A DNA stretch of 28,813 nt from CAKSUT01 sp045542335 (GTDB taxonomy: Bacteria > Bacillota > Clostridia > Oscillospirales > CAG-382). Where the stretch lies: assembly GCA_045542335.1 (NCBI GenBank), contig JAZQKV010000040.1:1-28813 (forward strand), read 5' to 3'. The first letter of the stretch is position 1, and each line of letters starts with the position of its first letter. The notes beneath the pieces are model-generated. The model saw only the letters and a list, made by a program, of their open reading frames with translations. It ran no database searches and was not told where the DNA came from. The translations under genes were made by a program, and so were the position numbers. Positions 1 through 7,442 of this stretch are shown here, one piece after another.

Positions 1-15
1 CCCGTTTTTCGCATT

Positions 16-1704
16 TTAAATTCTGAATAAATAGCTTTTTCCGCCATCAAGCCTGCACGGAAACTCCATCTCTTTGCCGCTGAAAAGCTCTGTCCGACAG
101 AAATCCACACCGGGCGAGAAGTCATAAACTCCGTCCTGGGCTGTGTGCAAAAACAGATAGCTTTTGCTTGCGTAAACAACCGCAGGCTTGTTTGTGTATA
201 TCCGCACACCAAACAAACGCAGTTTCTCCGTCATTTCCGAGGGGGTCATGCAAACATCTTCCAAGGTGAAATTCAAAAACGGAACTCCATCTTTTGTTGC
301 CGTGTCAGCGAGCTTTGCCATGATTTCCGTGGGAGAGGGAACAATGAAAATATATGCCTTGTAATTGTCCTTTACAGCATAAAAATCCTCCGCAAGAAAT
401 ATGTCATATGGCACGCCCGAAAGCCCCAACAGCTTTCTGAAAGCATAGGGTACTTTGAATGAATCGCTGTCAATATGCGAAAAACACCCCTCGTCAATAA
501 ACGCCGCAACCTCGCTCACACTTTCACGGTCGTTTTCAAGAGAAGCTTTCGCAACCCTATGAGCCTTTTTCATGAAATCCATGTAATCCGCATCATCAAA
601 CCAACCGCCCCACATATCAAACCACCAAAAGCCGTGACCATGGGTAAGTGCCCTTGAAAAATGCATTTTTAATACCTCAAGGGAAATGCTCTTTTCCGGT
701 CCAAACCACACAGGCGTGTTGTAACGTGGCAGCCCATTCGGAGCTTTTGAAAGATGCGTGCGTGTGTCGTTTTCCACAAAATACATCTTGCCGTGAAGCT
801 TCACCGAGTCAATTGCAAGCATATTGTAAGCATCTGTGCCGGGCGCACGCCTGTCGCTGTAACAAATGGGCGAGCAGAGAAAATCAATGTCGTTGAAACC
901 AAGAACTGTGTTCATTGCGTGATGACATTGCTTCCAGTCAGTGCAGGTGAGCGTGTAGCCGTAAAAAGCACCAATAACAACTCTGCTATTACAGCAAGCC
1001 TTTGCGTGACGGGCAAATTCGCACACCCTCTTTGCCACAACCTGCGAGAGAAATCGGCGGTACAAGGGATTTGCCACATCCGCACTCTCTCCCGGAAATG
1101 CTTTTTCAAAGGCTTCGACAGAACGTTTTCCATGTGATGCACATGGGTCAAAGGGAAACCATTCCTCTGTGTTTCCGCCTGCAAGCTGATAGCCGATTAT
1201 TCTGTCACGGTATGGCGAGCTTTCAACGTAGCCTATAAATTCTCCGAGAAGCCGTTTGACCTCTGCAGCCCAGGCGTCCGATGAAAAACAAAAGCACTTA
1301 CGTCCGAAAAAACTGTAATTTTTGGTGGCAAGCTCGTCGGGGTGCTCTGCTTCCCATTTTTCGCAGAGATTCATGTTTATGCGCGGGAAAATATAAGCAT
1401 CGGGACATACCTCAAGAATTTCGCAGATATTTCGGTCGATTATGCCAAAATCCGGAGCAGATGTGTAAGAGCCGTTTTTGTCCTCAAAGATTCCCTTTTG
1501 AAATGGCGGAATTCCGCTGTATTCGTTGATAGAGCGTGTGGAAAAATACATTGGAACGGAAAACAGCCGATAACCTGCTTCGGCAAAATCAGCATATTTA
1601 TTTTTGTCGGTGAAATAGGTTATATATGCAGCCTCCGGGATTGCTTTGCCGTCAACTGTGAGGGTCGGCACGCCGCCAATGCTCTTTATTTCTGAATGTG
1701 TCAT
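16..1704 (-). CDS. Clan GH-A glycoside hydrolase (beta-galactosidase-like)
   Basis: A cytoplasmic enzyme of 562 residues with no signal peptide, built on a TIM-barrel glycosidase plan. The acid/base candidate is Glu180 or Glu181 in GYQLAGGNTEEW, where GH42-type enzymes carry their Asn-Glu pair. The nucleophile candidate is Glu311 in MYFVENDTRTHL, at the end of a predicted beta strand. The start chosen is the ATG at 1704, which overlaps the murQ stop as ATGA; a longer open frame runs upstream into murQ but would have no advantage. The overlap implies translational coupling, so the enzyme probably releases or trims a sugar that feeds the amino-sugar pathway of the operon. The substrate cannot be read from sequence. 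The fold and retaining-glycosidase assignment is fairly secure; the exact GH family is not. Confidence 0.75.
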   Translation of the reverse strand: MTHSEIKSIGGVPTLTVDGKAIPEAAYITYFTDKNKYADFAEAGYRLFSVPMYFSTRSINEYSGIPPFQKGIFEDKNGSYTSAPDFGIIDRNICEILEVCPDAYIFPRINMNLCEKWEAEHPDELATKNYSFFGRKCFCFSSDAWAAEVKRLLGEFIGYVESSPYRDRIIGYQLAGGNTEEWFPFDPCASHGKRSVEAFEKAFPGESADVANPLYRRFLSQVVAKRVCEFARHAKACCNSRVVIGAFYGYTLTCTDWKQCHHAMNTVLGFNDIDFLCSPICYSDRRAPGTDAYNMLAIDSVKLHGKMYFVENDTRTHLSKAPNGLPRYNTPVWFGPEKSISLEVLKMHFSRALTHGHGFWWFDMWGGWFDDADYMDFMKKAHRVAKASLENDRESVSEVAAFIDEGCFSHIDSDSFKVPYAFRKLLGLSGVPYDIFLAEDFYAVKDNYKAYIFIVPSPTEIMAKLADTATKDGVPFLNFTLEDVCMTPSEMTEKLRLFGVRIYTNKPAVVYASKSYLFLHTAQDGVYDFSPGVDFCRTELFSGKEMEFPCRLDGGKSYLFRI

Positions 1705-2519
1705 TGCAATGCACCCTTTACGCTTTCCGCCGCCTTGCGGATGCTCCAGTCGTTTTCCAAAAGGAGTTTTTCCGAGGTGTCCTTGTCGCAACCAACAATG
1801 TCGCACAAAATGCGTATCATTCTGTCACGGAGCTTTATGTTTGTCGGCTTTAGGTTTATCATCATGTTCTCATAAACGTGCCCTGTCTTTACCATGGCAC
1901 AGGTCGTGAGCATATTGAGCACCATTTTGTGTGCCGAGCCTGCTTTCATGCGTGTTGAGCCGGTTATGGCTTCCGCACCTGTGTCGGTGACAATTTCCAT
2001 GTCTGCCACCTTTGCAATGGCACTTCCTTTGTTGCTTGTAAGTGCCACCGTCACCGCACCCTTTTGCTTTGCTGTTTTAAGCGCACCCACAACGTAAGCC
2101 GCACCTCCTGCAACCGAGATGCCAACAAGCACATCTCCTGTCGAAAGACCGCTTGCATTTATGTCTGCCTTACCGTTTTCATAAATATCCTCGGCGTTTT
2201 CTGCGGCTTTGAACATACAGTTCATTCCGCCTGCAATAATACCGTTCACCATGTCTGCGGGAACGCCAAAGGTCGGGGGACATTCGGCGGCATCAAGAAC
2301 TCCAAGTCTACCCGATGTACCTGCACCTATAAAGAAAAGTCTGCCGCCACTCGCAATACTCTCTGAAATGGCATCTACCACGGGGGCAATTTGCGGTAGT
2401 GCCGCTTCAACCGCCCTCACTGCGTTATAATTTTCGTCGGAAATCGCCTTAAGCATTTCGGCGGTTGCCATTTTGTCAATATGAGTTGTGTTGGGGTTTC
2501 TCATTTCTGTTGTAAGCAT
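1701..2519 (-). CDS. murQ: N-acetylmuramic acid 6-phosphate etherase
   Basis: MurQ cleaves the lactyl ether of MurNAc-6-phosphate to give GlcNAc-6-phosphate and D-lactate, a cytoplasmic step in peptidoglycan recycling or scavenging. The protein (272 aa; family about 300) shows the SIS-domain signature GRLFFIGAGTSGRLGVLDAA near residues 79-98, followed by ECPPTFG, and later the STRMKAGSAHKMVLNM stretch typical of this family. A C-terminal helical UBA-like segment is present. A GTG four codons upstream lies inside the ribosome binding site AAAGGTGAG, so the ATG at 2519 is preferred. It sits 71 bases after a BadF-type kinase gene that would supply its phosphorylated substrate, and overlaps the downstream hydrolase gene. 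Confidence 0.95.
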   Translation of the reverse strand: MLTTEMRNPNTTHIDKMATAEMLKAISDENYNAVRAVEAALPQIAPVVDAISESIASGGRLFFIGAGTSGRLGVLDAAECPPTFGVPADMVNGIIAGGMNCMFKAAENAEDIYENGKADINASGLSTGDVLVGISVAGGAAYVVGALKTAKQKGAVTVALTSNKGSAIAKVADMEIVTDTGAEAITGSTRMKAGSAHKMVLNMLTTCAMVKTGHVYENMMINLKPTNIKLRDRMIRILCDIVGCDKDTSEKLLLENDWSIRKAAESVKGALQ

Positions 2520-2590
2520 TTTAATTCTCACCTTTCTTGTATGTAACCTGGCGCATGGACAAGATAATTACATTTTAAAATATGAATTAT

Positions 2591-3742
2591 TCAGTTTATC
2601 AGAAGCTCGTAGTTTGTGCGGAGATTTGATGCAAATTCATTGGATTTGTCTGCAAATTTTTCACAGCAATACATTGCCGCACCATAAATCTGCGGAAGCG
2701 ATGTAACCGTAAATTCAAGTCCCGGACAAAGCTCTTTGAGGGCAGGAATGAGCAAGTCCGAACGGTTTGTGAGCCCTCCCGAAAGAACAACCGTGTTCTG
2801 ACAGTTGAACTTCTTAACTGCGTGGTTTATGAGATGTGAAAGCTCGGTCACGCTGTTTGAGAATATGCGTAATGCCTCGTCGTCACCGCTGTCGAGTGCC
2901 TGAAAAACAGTGCTTGCAAAAGAGGCGATAAAATCCTTTTCGGAGCTGTAAATGCGGTTGATCATGTCAATTGCCCTGCCACCGAGCTTTTGCTCAACAA
3001 GAGAGGTGAGAAGCGTGTGCACACCTATTCCGTTTTCTTCACGGAAGGCGGCGTGAATGGCATCACGCCCAAGCTGATAACCGCTGAAGCTGTTGTCAAA
3101 AAGATAGCCAAAGCCGCCGATTCGCTCAATTCCGTCTGGGGTTTTCACGCCCACAATCGAGCCTGTTCCGCAAATGACAGAGGCATAGGTTTCCGAGGGC
3201 ATTTGTGTGTGAATAACGTTGTAAAGATCGGAGTTCACGTCAATGTCAATGCCGGGATAGTTACGACGAAGAAAGGAAATGATGGCTTTACGGTTTGTTG
3301 CATCTCCGCAACCGGCAATGCCGAAAAACATTGCGGAAATTTCAACTCCCGATGCAAGCATACCGTCGATACCGCATTTGAGAACAGAGCACGCCTTTTC
3401 AATGCCGCAGGCATTGGGATTGGTTGCGGCAAGAATTGTTCTTCTTATAATGTCGCCGTTGTCAGAAAACAGCAAAAGCTCAGTTTTAGTTGAGCCACCG
3501 TCTGCCGCAAGCATTATTTTTCTTTCACTTGGTTTGATGTCTTTTCCGAGGAGCTTGTCGCAGGAAATGCCAAAGATTTCCGAAAGTCTGTAAAGATTCC
3601 ATATGTCGGGATTGGTTGTGCCCCTTTCCCATTTTGAAAGATTCTGAGGTGAAACAAAAAGTCTTTTCGCAAGCTCTGCCTGAGTGAGACCGCAAAGCTT
3701 TCTGTAAAAGCGTATGTTTTGTCCGAGGATGCTTTTGTACAT
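2591..3742 (-). CDS. XRE helix-turn-helix / BadF-family amino-sugar kinase fusion
   Basis: A 383-residue two-part protein. Residues 1-65 are a Cro/C1-type helix-turn-helix, with GLTQAELAKRLFVSPQNLSKWERG as recognition region (residues about 18-41). From about residue 73 to the end it is a BadF/BadG/BcrA ATPase-fold sugar kinase: DGGSTKT is the first phosphate motif, CGTGSIVGVK the second, and VVLSGGLTNRSD the adenosine region. In Clostridium the MurNAc/GlcNAc kinase MurK belongs to this fold and is encoded beside murQ. The inference here is a kinase for MurNAc or GlcNAc that also binds DNA and may sense sugar to control its own operon. The start has GGAGGAAAAAGCAAATG. It is first gene of the operon behind a good sigma-A promoter. 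Kinase substrate is inferred, not shown. Confidence 0.85.
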   Translation of the reverse strand: MYKSILGQNIRFYRKLCGLTQAELAKRLFVSPQNLSKWERGTTNPDIWNLYRLSEIFGISCDKLLGKDIKPSERKIMLAADGGSTKTELLLFSDNGDIIRRTILAATNPNACGIEKACSVLKCGIDGMLASGVEISAMFFGIAGCGDATNRKAIISFLRRNYPGIDIDVNSDLYNVIHTQMPSETYASVICGTGSIVGVKTPDGIERIGGFGYLFDNSFSGYQLGRDAIHAAFREENGIGVHTLLTSLVEQKLGGRAIDMINRIYSSEKDFIASFASTVFQALDSGDDEALRIFSNSVTELSHLINHAVKKFNCQNTVVLSGGLTNRSDLLIPALKELCPGLEFTVTSLPQIYGAAMYCCEKFADKSNEFASNLRTNYELLIN

Positions 3743-3773
3743 TTGCTTTTTCCTCCGTTTGATTTATGACATG

Positions 3774-3802
3774 ATTCTACCACATATTCGCTTTGAAGTC
3801 AA
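3774..3802 (-). promoter_or_regulatory. Sigma-A promoter of the kinase-murQ-hydrolase operon
   Basis: Read on the minus strand: TTGACT at 3797-3802, a 17-base spacer, and TAGAAT at 3774-3779. The leader to the ATG at 3742 is only about 25 bases, leaving no room for a riboswitch. Confidence 0.75.
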
Positions 3803-4116
3803 TAATAAAATAGGAAACATTGTTGTAAAATCGCTTTTAAGGCGAGTTTTTGCGTGGCGTATATCCCGTGTTTTCACCTGTGCCGTACTATCAAAGCTGA
3901 AATGACAGCACTATAACTGTAATTCTCTCACCACAAAATTATCCCCTGTAAAGCATATATACCGAATGAGTGCTTTTCAAACGAAAAAAGTTTCAGTAAT
4001 CTTGCTTTTTTGCTGCAAAAAAATGAGCAACAGAGGGAGAAGCCGGTGTGCAAAGTTTCAGAATTGCAAAAATTGACATCAGTTGTGAAATTAGTTTCAA
4101 CTTTTGCCTGAACATC

Positions 4117-4145
4117 TTGACTTTAATGCCTGAAAATGATAAAAT
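4117..4145 (+). promoter_or_regulatory. Sigma-A promoter of the GH39-like gene
   Basis: TTGACT at 4117-4122, 17-base spacer, TAAAAT at 4140-4145. The expected transcript start lies about 28 bases before the ATG at 4180, which supports that start rather than the longer frame from 4048. Confidence 0.7.
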
Positions 4146-4179
4146 TATTATAGTGAAATATGAAGGGAGAAAATGCTTT

Positions 4180-5664
4180 ATGGAAAACGTTATTGTGGAT
4201 GTTAAGGACGTTGCAGGTGCATATGCTTCGGAAATTGAAAAGCTCGGTTTTTCCGAGTGCGGACACCTTAAAGACCTTGACGGTGTGCCTACACAAAAAG
4301 GAGGAAAGCTGTCAATCGGACTTGAATGTCTTGACAGGGACCTTTGGAATTTCGACCGTGCTTTTCCCCTCATAAAGGCTCTTGGAATACGCAGGGCACG
4401 CTTGCAGTCAGGGTGGCAGAAAACCGAACAAGCCGAGGGAGTTTATGATTTTGCATGGCTTGACAATCAGGTGGACAAACTCGTTTCCGAGGGTATTGAT
4501 CCGTTTATCTCCCTTTCCTACGGCAACAAACTCTATTGCAACAATCCCGAAGATTGCCCTCAGATTGACAACGGTGGTGTGGGACACATTCCTGTGGTTT
4601 ACGAAAACGAGCGCAAGGCATGGCAAAACTATGTCAGGGCAACGGTGACACATTTTAAGGACAGGGTGAAGTATTTTGAAATATGGAACGAGCCTGATGT
4701 TATAAACTTCTGTCGCTGTCCGCAGATGACATGGCCCGAGGCTTACATGGAGCTTGTTAAACTCACCGCACCCATAATCCGCAAGATCCTCCCCGAAGCA
4801 CTTATCATTTCGTGCACAGCCCTTGCAACCAACACACAGCTCCTTTTTGATATGGGACTCGGCGACTACGTTGACATTCATTCGTATCATTCATACAATG
4901 CATGGCCCGAACTTATCGGAGATTCCCAGGCGAACATGATGAGCTATATCAAGGCAAAGTATCCAAATCTTAAATTCTGGAGAGGCGAGGCAGGCTATCC
5001 CTCCTATAACGACCCCAAAAGCAAGGGAGCGTTGCATAACAAGATTGTCAGCGAAACACGTCAGGCAAAATTTGCCCTCAGACATCTTTTGTGTGATATG
5101 GAAAATGACCTGCTCGATTGCACCTCCTATTTCCATGCATATGATTTTCTCCATTATATGCGTGAAATCCGCTACCACTACGGCCTTATCCGCCACGAGG
5201 ATCTCAGCAAAAAGCCTGCGTATCATTGCGTTCAGGTTATGGCGCATTTGTTTGCCGGTGAGGTTAAAAAGTACAGGGACTTTCTGCCTGCGTGCCTTTT
5301 GAAAAGACCTCCCGAGGCTAACGACGAAAAGCTTGTTGTATCAGTTAAGGTGACAGGCTTTGAGATTGATGGAAATCCTGTGTTTGCATACTATATTCCG
5401 AAAGAAATATGCGATGAAACCATCGTTGAGAAAACCTCTCTTGTTTTGCCGCACATGGGCGAAAAAATGAGAGAGCCTGTGATTCTTGACCCGTTTACAC
5501 GCAAGCTTTATCCTGTTTCCGATCCTTGCGAAGCTCCTGTACCTGTGACGGATTATCCAATGTTTGTTGTGGATAAATCGTTTGTGGGAGAGATTGCCGA
5601 AATTTCAACAATCGTGAAGGACAAAAAGGCGGATGTTGACACAAAGCAGTTCTACGAAGGCTGA
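4180..5664 (+). CDS. GH39-like clan GH-A glycoside hydrolase (beta-xylosidase-like)
   Basis: A cytoplasmic retaining glycosidase of 494 residues, with no signal peptide. The barrel begins around residue 45. EIWNEPD places the acid/base at Glu171, and FWRGEAGYPS places the nucleophile at Glu270, both hallmarks of clan GH-A and arranged as in GH39 xylosidases. A beta-rich C-terminal domain follows from about residue 400. The ATG at 4180 has AGGGAG at 4164-4169, and the promoter lies between this start and the upstream in-frame ATG at 4048. The gene is monocistronic, with its own promoter and terminator. The likely substrate is an oligosaccharide imported from plant or host glycan, but no transporter is adjacent. 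GH39 is the best guess; related GH families (GH5, GH30) are not excluded. Confidence 0.75.
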   Translation: MENVIVDVKDVAGAYASEIEKLGFSECGHLKDLDGVPTQKGGKLSIGLECLDRDLWNFDRAFPLIKALGIRRARLQSGWQKTEQAEGVYDFAWLDNQVDKLVSEGIDPFISLSYGNKLYCNNPEDCPQIDNGGVGHIPVVYENERKAWQNYVRATVTHFKDRVKYFEIWNEPDVINFCRCPQMTWPEAYMELVKLTAPIIRKILPEALIISCTALATNTQLLFDMGLGDYVDIHSYHSYNAWPELIGDSQANMMSYIKAKYPNLKFWRGEAGYPSYNDPKSKGALHNKIVSETRQAKFALRHLLCDMENDLLDCTSYFHAYDFLHYMREIRYHYGLIRHEDLSKKPAYHCVQVMAHLFAGEVKKYRDFLPACLLKRPPEANDEKLVVSVKVTGFEIDGNPVFAYYIPKEICDETIVEKTSLVLPHMGEKMREPVILDPFTRKLYPVSDPCEAPVPVTDYPMFVVDKSFVGEIAEISTIVKDKKADVDTKQFYEG

Positions 5665-5679
5665 TATTTTATACGAAGT

Positions 5680-5715
5680 TTGCCGCATCCTGTGAAAGGG
5701 GTGCGGCAACTTTTT
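5680..5715 (+). terminator. Rho-independent terminator after the GH39-like gene
   Basis: TTGCCGCATCC (5680-5690) pairs with GGGTGCGGCAA (5699-5709), including one G-T pair, around an 8-base loop. CTTTTT follows. Confidence 0.85.
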
Positions 5716-5778
5716 CAGAAAGATTGCACCAAATCGGGGGTGACAGGCGAAAATCACAGACAGTTTATAAATCTCTGA

Positions 5779-5810
5779 TTACCATTTTTGAAAAACTTTG
5801 AAATTGGTAA
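5779..5810. repeat. Inverted repeat upstream of the metF promoter
   Basis: TTACCATTTT (5779-5788) and AAATTGGTAA (5801-5810) pair at 9 of 10 positions around 12 bases, ending about 75 bases before the metF -35. Operator or RNA role is unknown. Confidence 0.4.
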
Positions 5811-5885
5811 ATAGAAAAGGTACAACTACGGCTGCACCAGAAAATGAATATTTTCGGCACTGTTGCCTTTTCTTAAAAACTTCTC

Positions 5886-5914
5886 TTGACATCTCTCCAA
5901 TATTGGTGTATAAT
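5886..5914 (+). promoter_or_regulatory. Full-consensus sigma-A promoter of the metF-metH operon
   Basis: TTGACA at 5886-5891, 17-base spacer, TATAAT at 5909-5914: both hexamers match consensus exactly. The leader is only about 30 bases, so a SAM or T-box leader from this promoter is excluded. Confidence 0.9.
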
Positions 5915-5952
5915 TACAATGACATAGTATAAAAAGGAGCAAGACTTGACAA

Positions 5953-6828
5953 ATGAAACTTTCCGAGCTTTTAAAAAGCGATAAGCTTTCGCTTTCCTTT
6001 GAGGTTTTTCCTCCCAAAACAGACACGGCATTTGACAGCGTGAAGCACGCAACCGAGGAAATCGCAAAGCTTCACCCGTCGTTTATGAGCGTAACCTATG
6101 GCGCAGGCGGCGGCACAAGCAGATATACGCTTGAAATTGCAAAGAACATAAAGGATAACCTCGGAGTGCCGACTCTTGCCCATCTCACCTGCGTTTCCTC
6201 CACTTCGCAAACCGTTCGTCAGAAAATCGAGGATATGAAAGCCGCAGGCATTGAGAACATCATGGCTTTGAGAGGAGACCTTACGCCCGAGCTTGAAAAC
6301 AGCGACAGAAGCAGCTGGACTTATCGTCATGCCGTTGACCTTATCCGTGATATAAAGCAGATTGACGACAATTTCTGTATAGGCGGTGCGTGTTACCCCG
6401 AAATTCATCCCGAAAGTGAAAATCAGGCGCAGGATATCCGACACCTCAAAGAAAAGGTTGATGCAGGTTGCTCTTTCCTCACAACACAGATGTTTTTCGA
6501 TAATAACCTGCTCTATAATTTCCTTTACAAAATCCGAGAGGCAGGAATAACCGTTCCTGTCATTCCCGGCATTATGCCCATAACAAATGCAAATCAGGTT
6601 GAACGTGCAATAAAGCTTTCAGGCTCCTTCATGCCTCAGAGATATAAGGGACTTGTTGACAAATTCGGCTCAAACCCCGATGCAATGAAGCAGGCAGGCA
6701 TTGCCTATGCCACCGACCAGATTATTGACCTCTTTGCCAACGGTATAACCAACGTTCACGTTTATTCCATGAACAAACCCGAAGTTGCCGCAAAAATAAT
6801 GAGCAACCTTTCGGACATTCTGGGTTGA
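5953..6828 (+). CDS. metF: 5,10-methylenetetrahydrofolate reductase
   Basis: Reduces 5,10-methylene-THF to 5-methyl-THF, the methyl donor for methionine synthase; cytoplasmic flavoenzyme with a TIM-barrel fold. Visible family marks: SFEVFPPKTD at residues 15-24, with the catalytic-type Glu in FEVFPPK; SVTYGAGGGTSRYT near 46-59; ALRGDLTPE near 106-114; and a CIGGACYPEIHPE stretch in the middle. At 291 residues it is full length. The Shine-Dalgarno AAGGAG lies about 13 bases before the ATG, which is long, but a stop two codons upstream leaves no earlier in-frame start. It leads an operon with the methionine synthase activation protein (3-base gap) and metH, so methyl-THF made here is used by the downstream enzyme. 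Confidence 0.95.
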   Translation: MKLSELLKSDKLSLSFEVFPPKTDTAFDSVKHATEEIAKLHPSFMSVTYGAGGGTSRYTLEIAKNIKDNLGVPTLAHLTCVSSTSQTVRQKIEDMKAAGIENIMALRGDLTPELENSDRSSWTYRHAVDLIRDIKQIDDNFCIGGACYPEIHPESENQAQDIRHLKEKVDAGCSFLTTQMFFDNNLLYNFLYKIREAGITVPVIPGIMPITNANQVERAIKLSGSFMPQRYKGLVDKFGSNPDAMKQAGIAYATDQIIDLFANGITNVHVYSMNKPEVAAKIMSNLSDILG

Positions 6829-6831
6829 ACC

Positions 6832-7437
6832 ATGAATAGTACGGTTTTTGTAAAAACATACGGACTTCCTCCCTGTAATACGGATGAGGTCCTGCGCTAT
6901 TGCGGAGTGAAGAACGGCACAGATAAATGCGAAGCCGAAAACGTGAAGAGCATCGCAAAACGACTTTCAGAAGAACTGACCCAAAAGCTTGCCTGCAAAG
7001 TTTGTCATGCACTGTTTCCCGTCAGGATTTGTTACAATGCCGTGGATTTCGGCTTTGCAACGGTGGAATCCAAAGACCTTGCCGGGCATCTTGCAGGATG
7101 TGCTTCTGCCGTGATATTTGCTTCTACAATCGGCATGGAGTTTGACAGAATACTTGCCCGCAAAAGTGCCGTTTTGCCGTCGGAGGCTCTTGTGATGCAG
7201 GCAATCGGTGCGGAAAGAATCGAGTGCCTTTGCGATGCCTTTGAGAACACGATACGGGCAGAATACGGCAGGATAACCACACGCTTCAGCCCCGGCTACG
7301 GTGATCTGCCACTTGGATTTCAAAGAAACATAACAGATGTACTCGGTTGCCCGAAGCATATAGGAGTTATGCTCGGAAACAGCCTGATAATGTCGCCGTC
7401 AAAATCCGTGACGGCAATAATAGGCGTGAAAGGGTAG
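6832..7437 (+). CDS. Stand-alone methionine synthase activation-domain protein
   Basis: A 201-residue cytoplasmic protein matching the activation (SAM-binding) domain found at the C-terminus of long MetH proteins. The family signature RFSPGYGDLPLGFQ lies near residues 151-164, and MSPSKSVTAIIG near 187-198. In long MetH this domain binds SAM and a reductant to re-methylate cob(II)alamin that has become inactive. Here it is a separate gene, three bases after the metF stop and five bases before the metH start. No Shine-Dalgarno is visible at its ATG, so translation probably depends on coupling to metF. The downstream MetH lacks this domain, which supports the role. Free-standing forms are known in Thermotoga and many Clostridia. 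Confidence 0.88.
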   Translation: MNSTVFVKTYGLPPCNTDEVLRYCGVKNGTDKCEAENVKSIAKRLSEELTQKLACKVCHALFPVRICYNAVDFGFATVESKDLAGHLAGCASAVIFASTIGMEFDRILARKSAVLPSEALVMQAIGAERIECLCDAFENTIRAEYGRITTRFSPGYGDLPLGFQRNITDVLGCPKHIGVMLGNSLIMSPSKSVTAIIGVKG

Positions 7438-7442
7438 AGAAA

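Larger units (their letters stand above)
3743..4179. other. Divergent intergenic region between the amino-sugar operon and the GH39-like gene
   Basis: This 437-base region holds the two divergent promoters annotated separately. Between them, 3803-4116 has no convincing gene. AGTTTCA occurs three times on the plus strand (near 3989, 4054 and 4093), and TGAAA-N4-TTTCA forms an inverted repeat at 4086-4099 just upstream of the plus-strand -35. The open frame beginning at 4048 is upstream of the promoter and is not the start of the hydrolase gene. Confidence 0.5.

Noticed and set aside
5915..5952. SAM riboswitch or T-box before metF.
   Set aside because: The consensus promoter leaves a leader of only about 30 bases.
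7347..7442. Earlier metH start.
   Set aside because: It lies inside the preceding gene in another frame, and the conserved MetH N-terminus begins at 7443.
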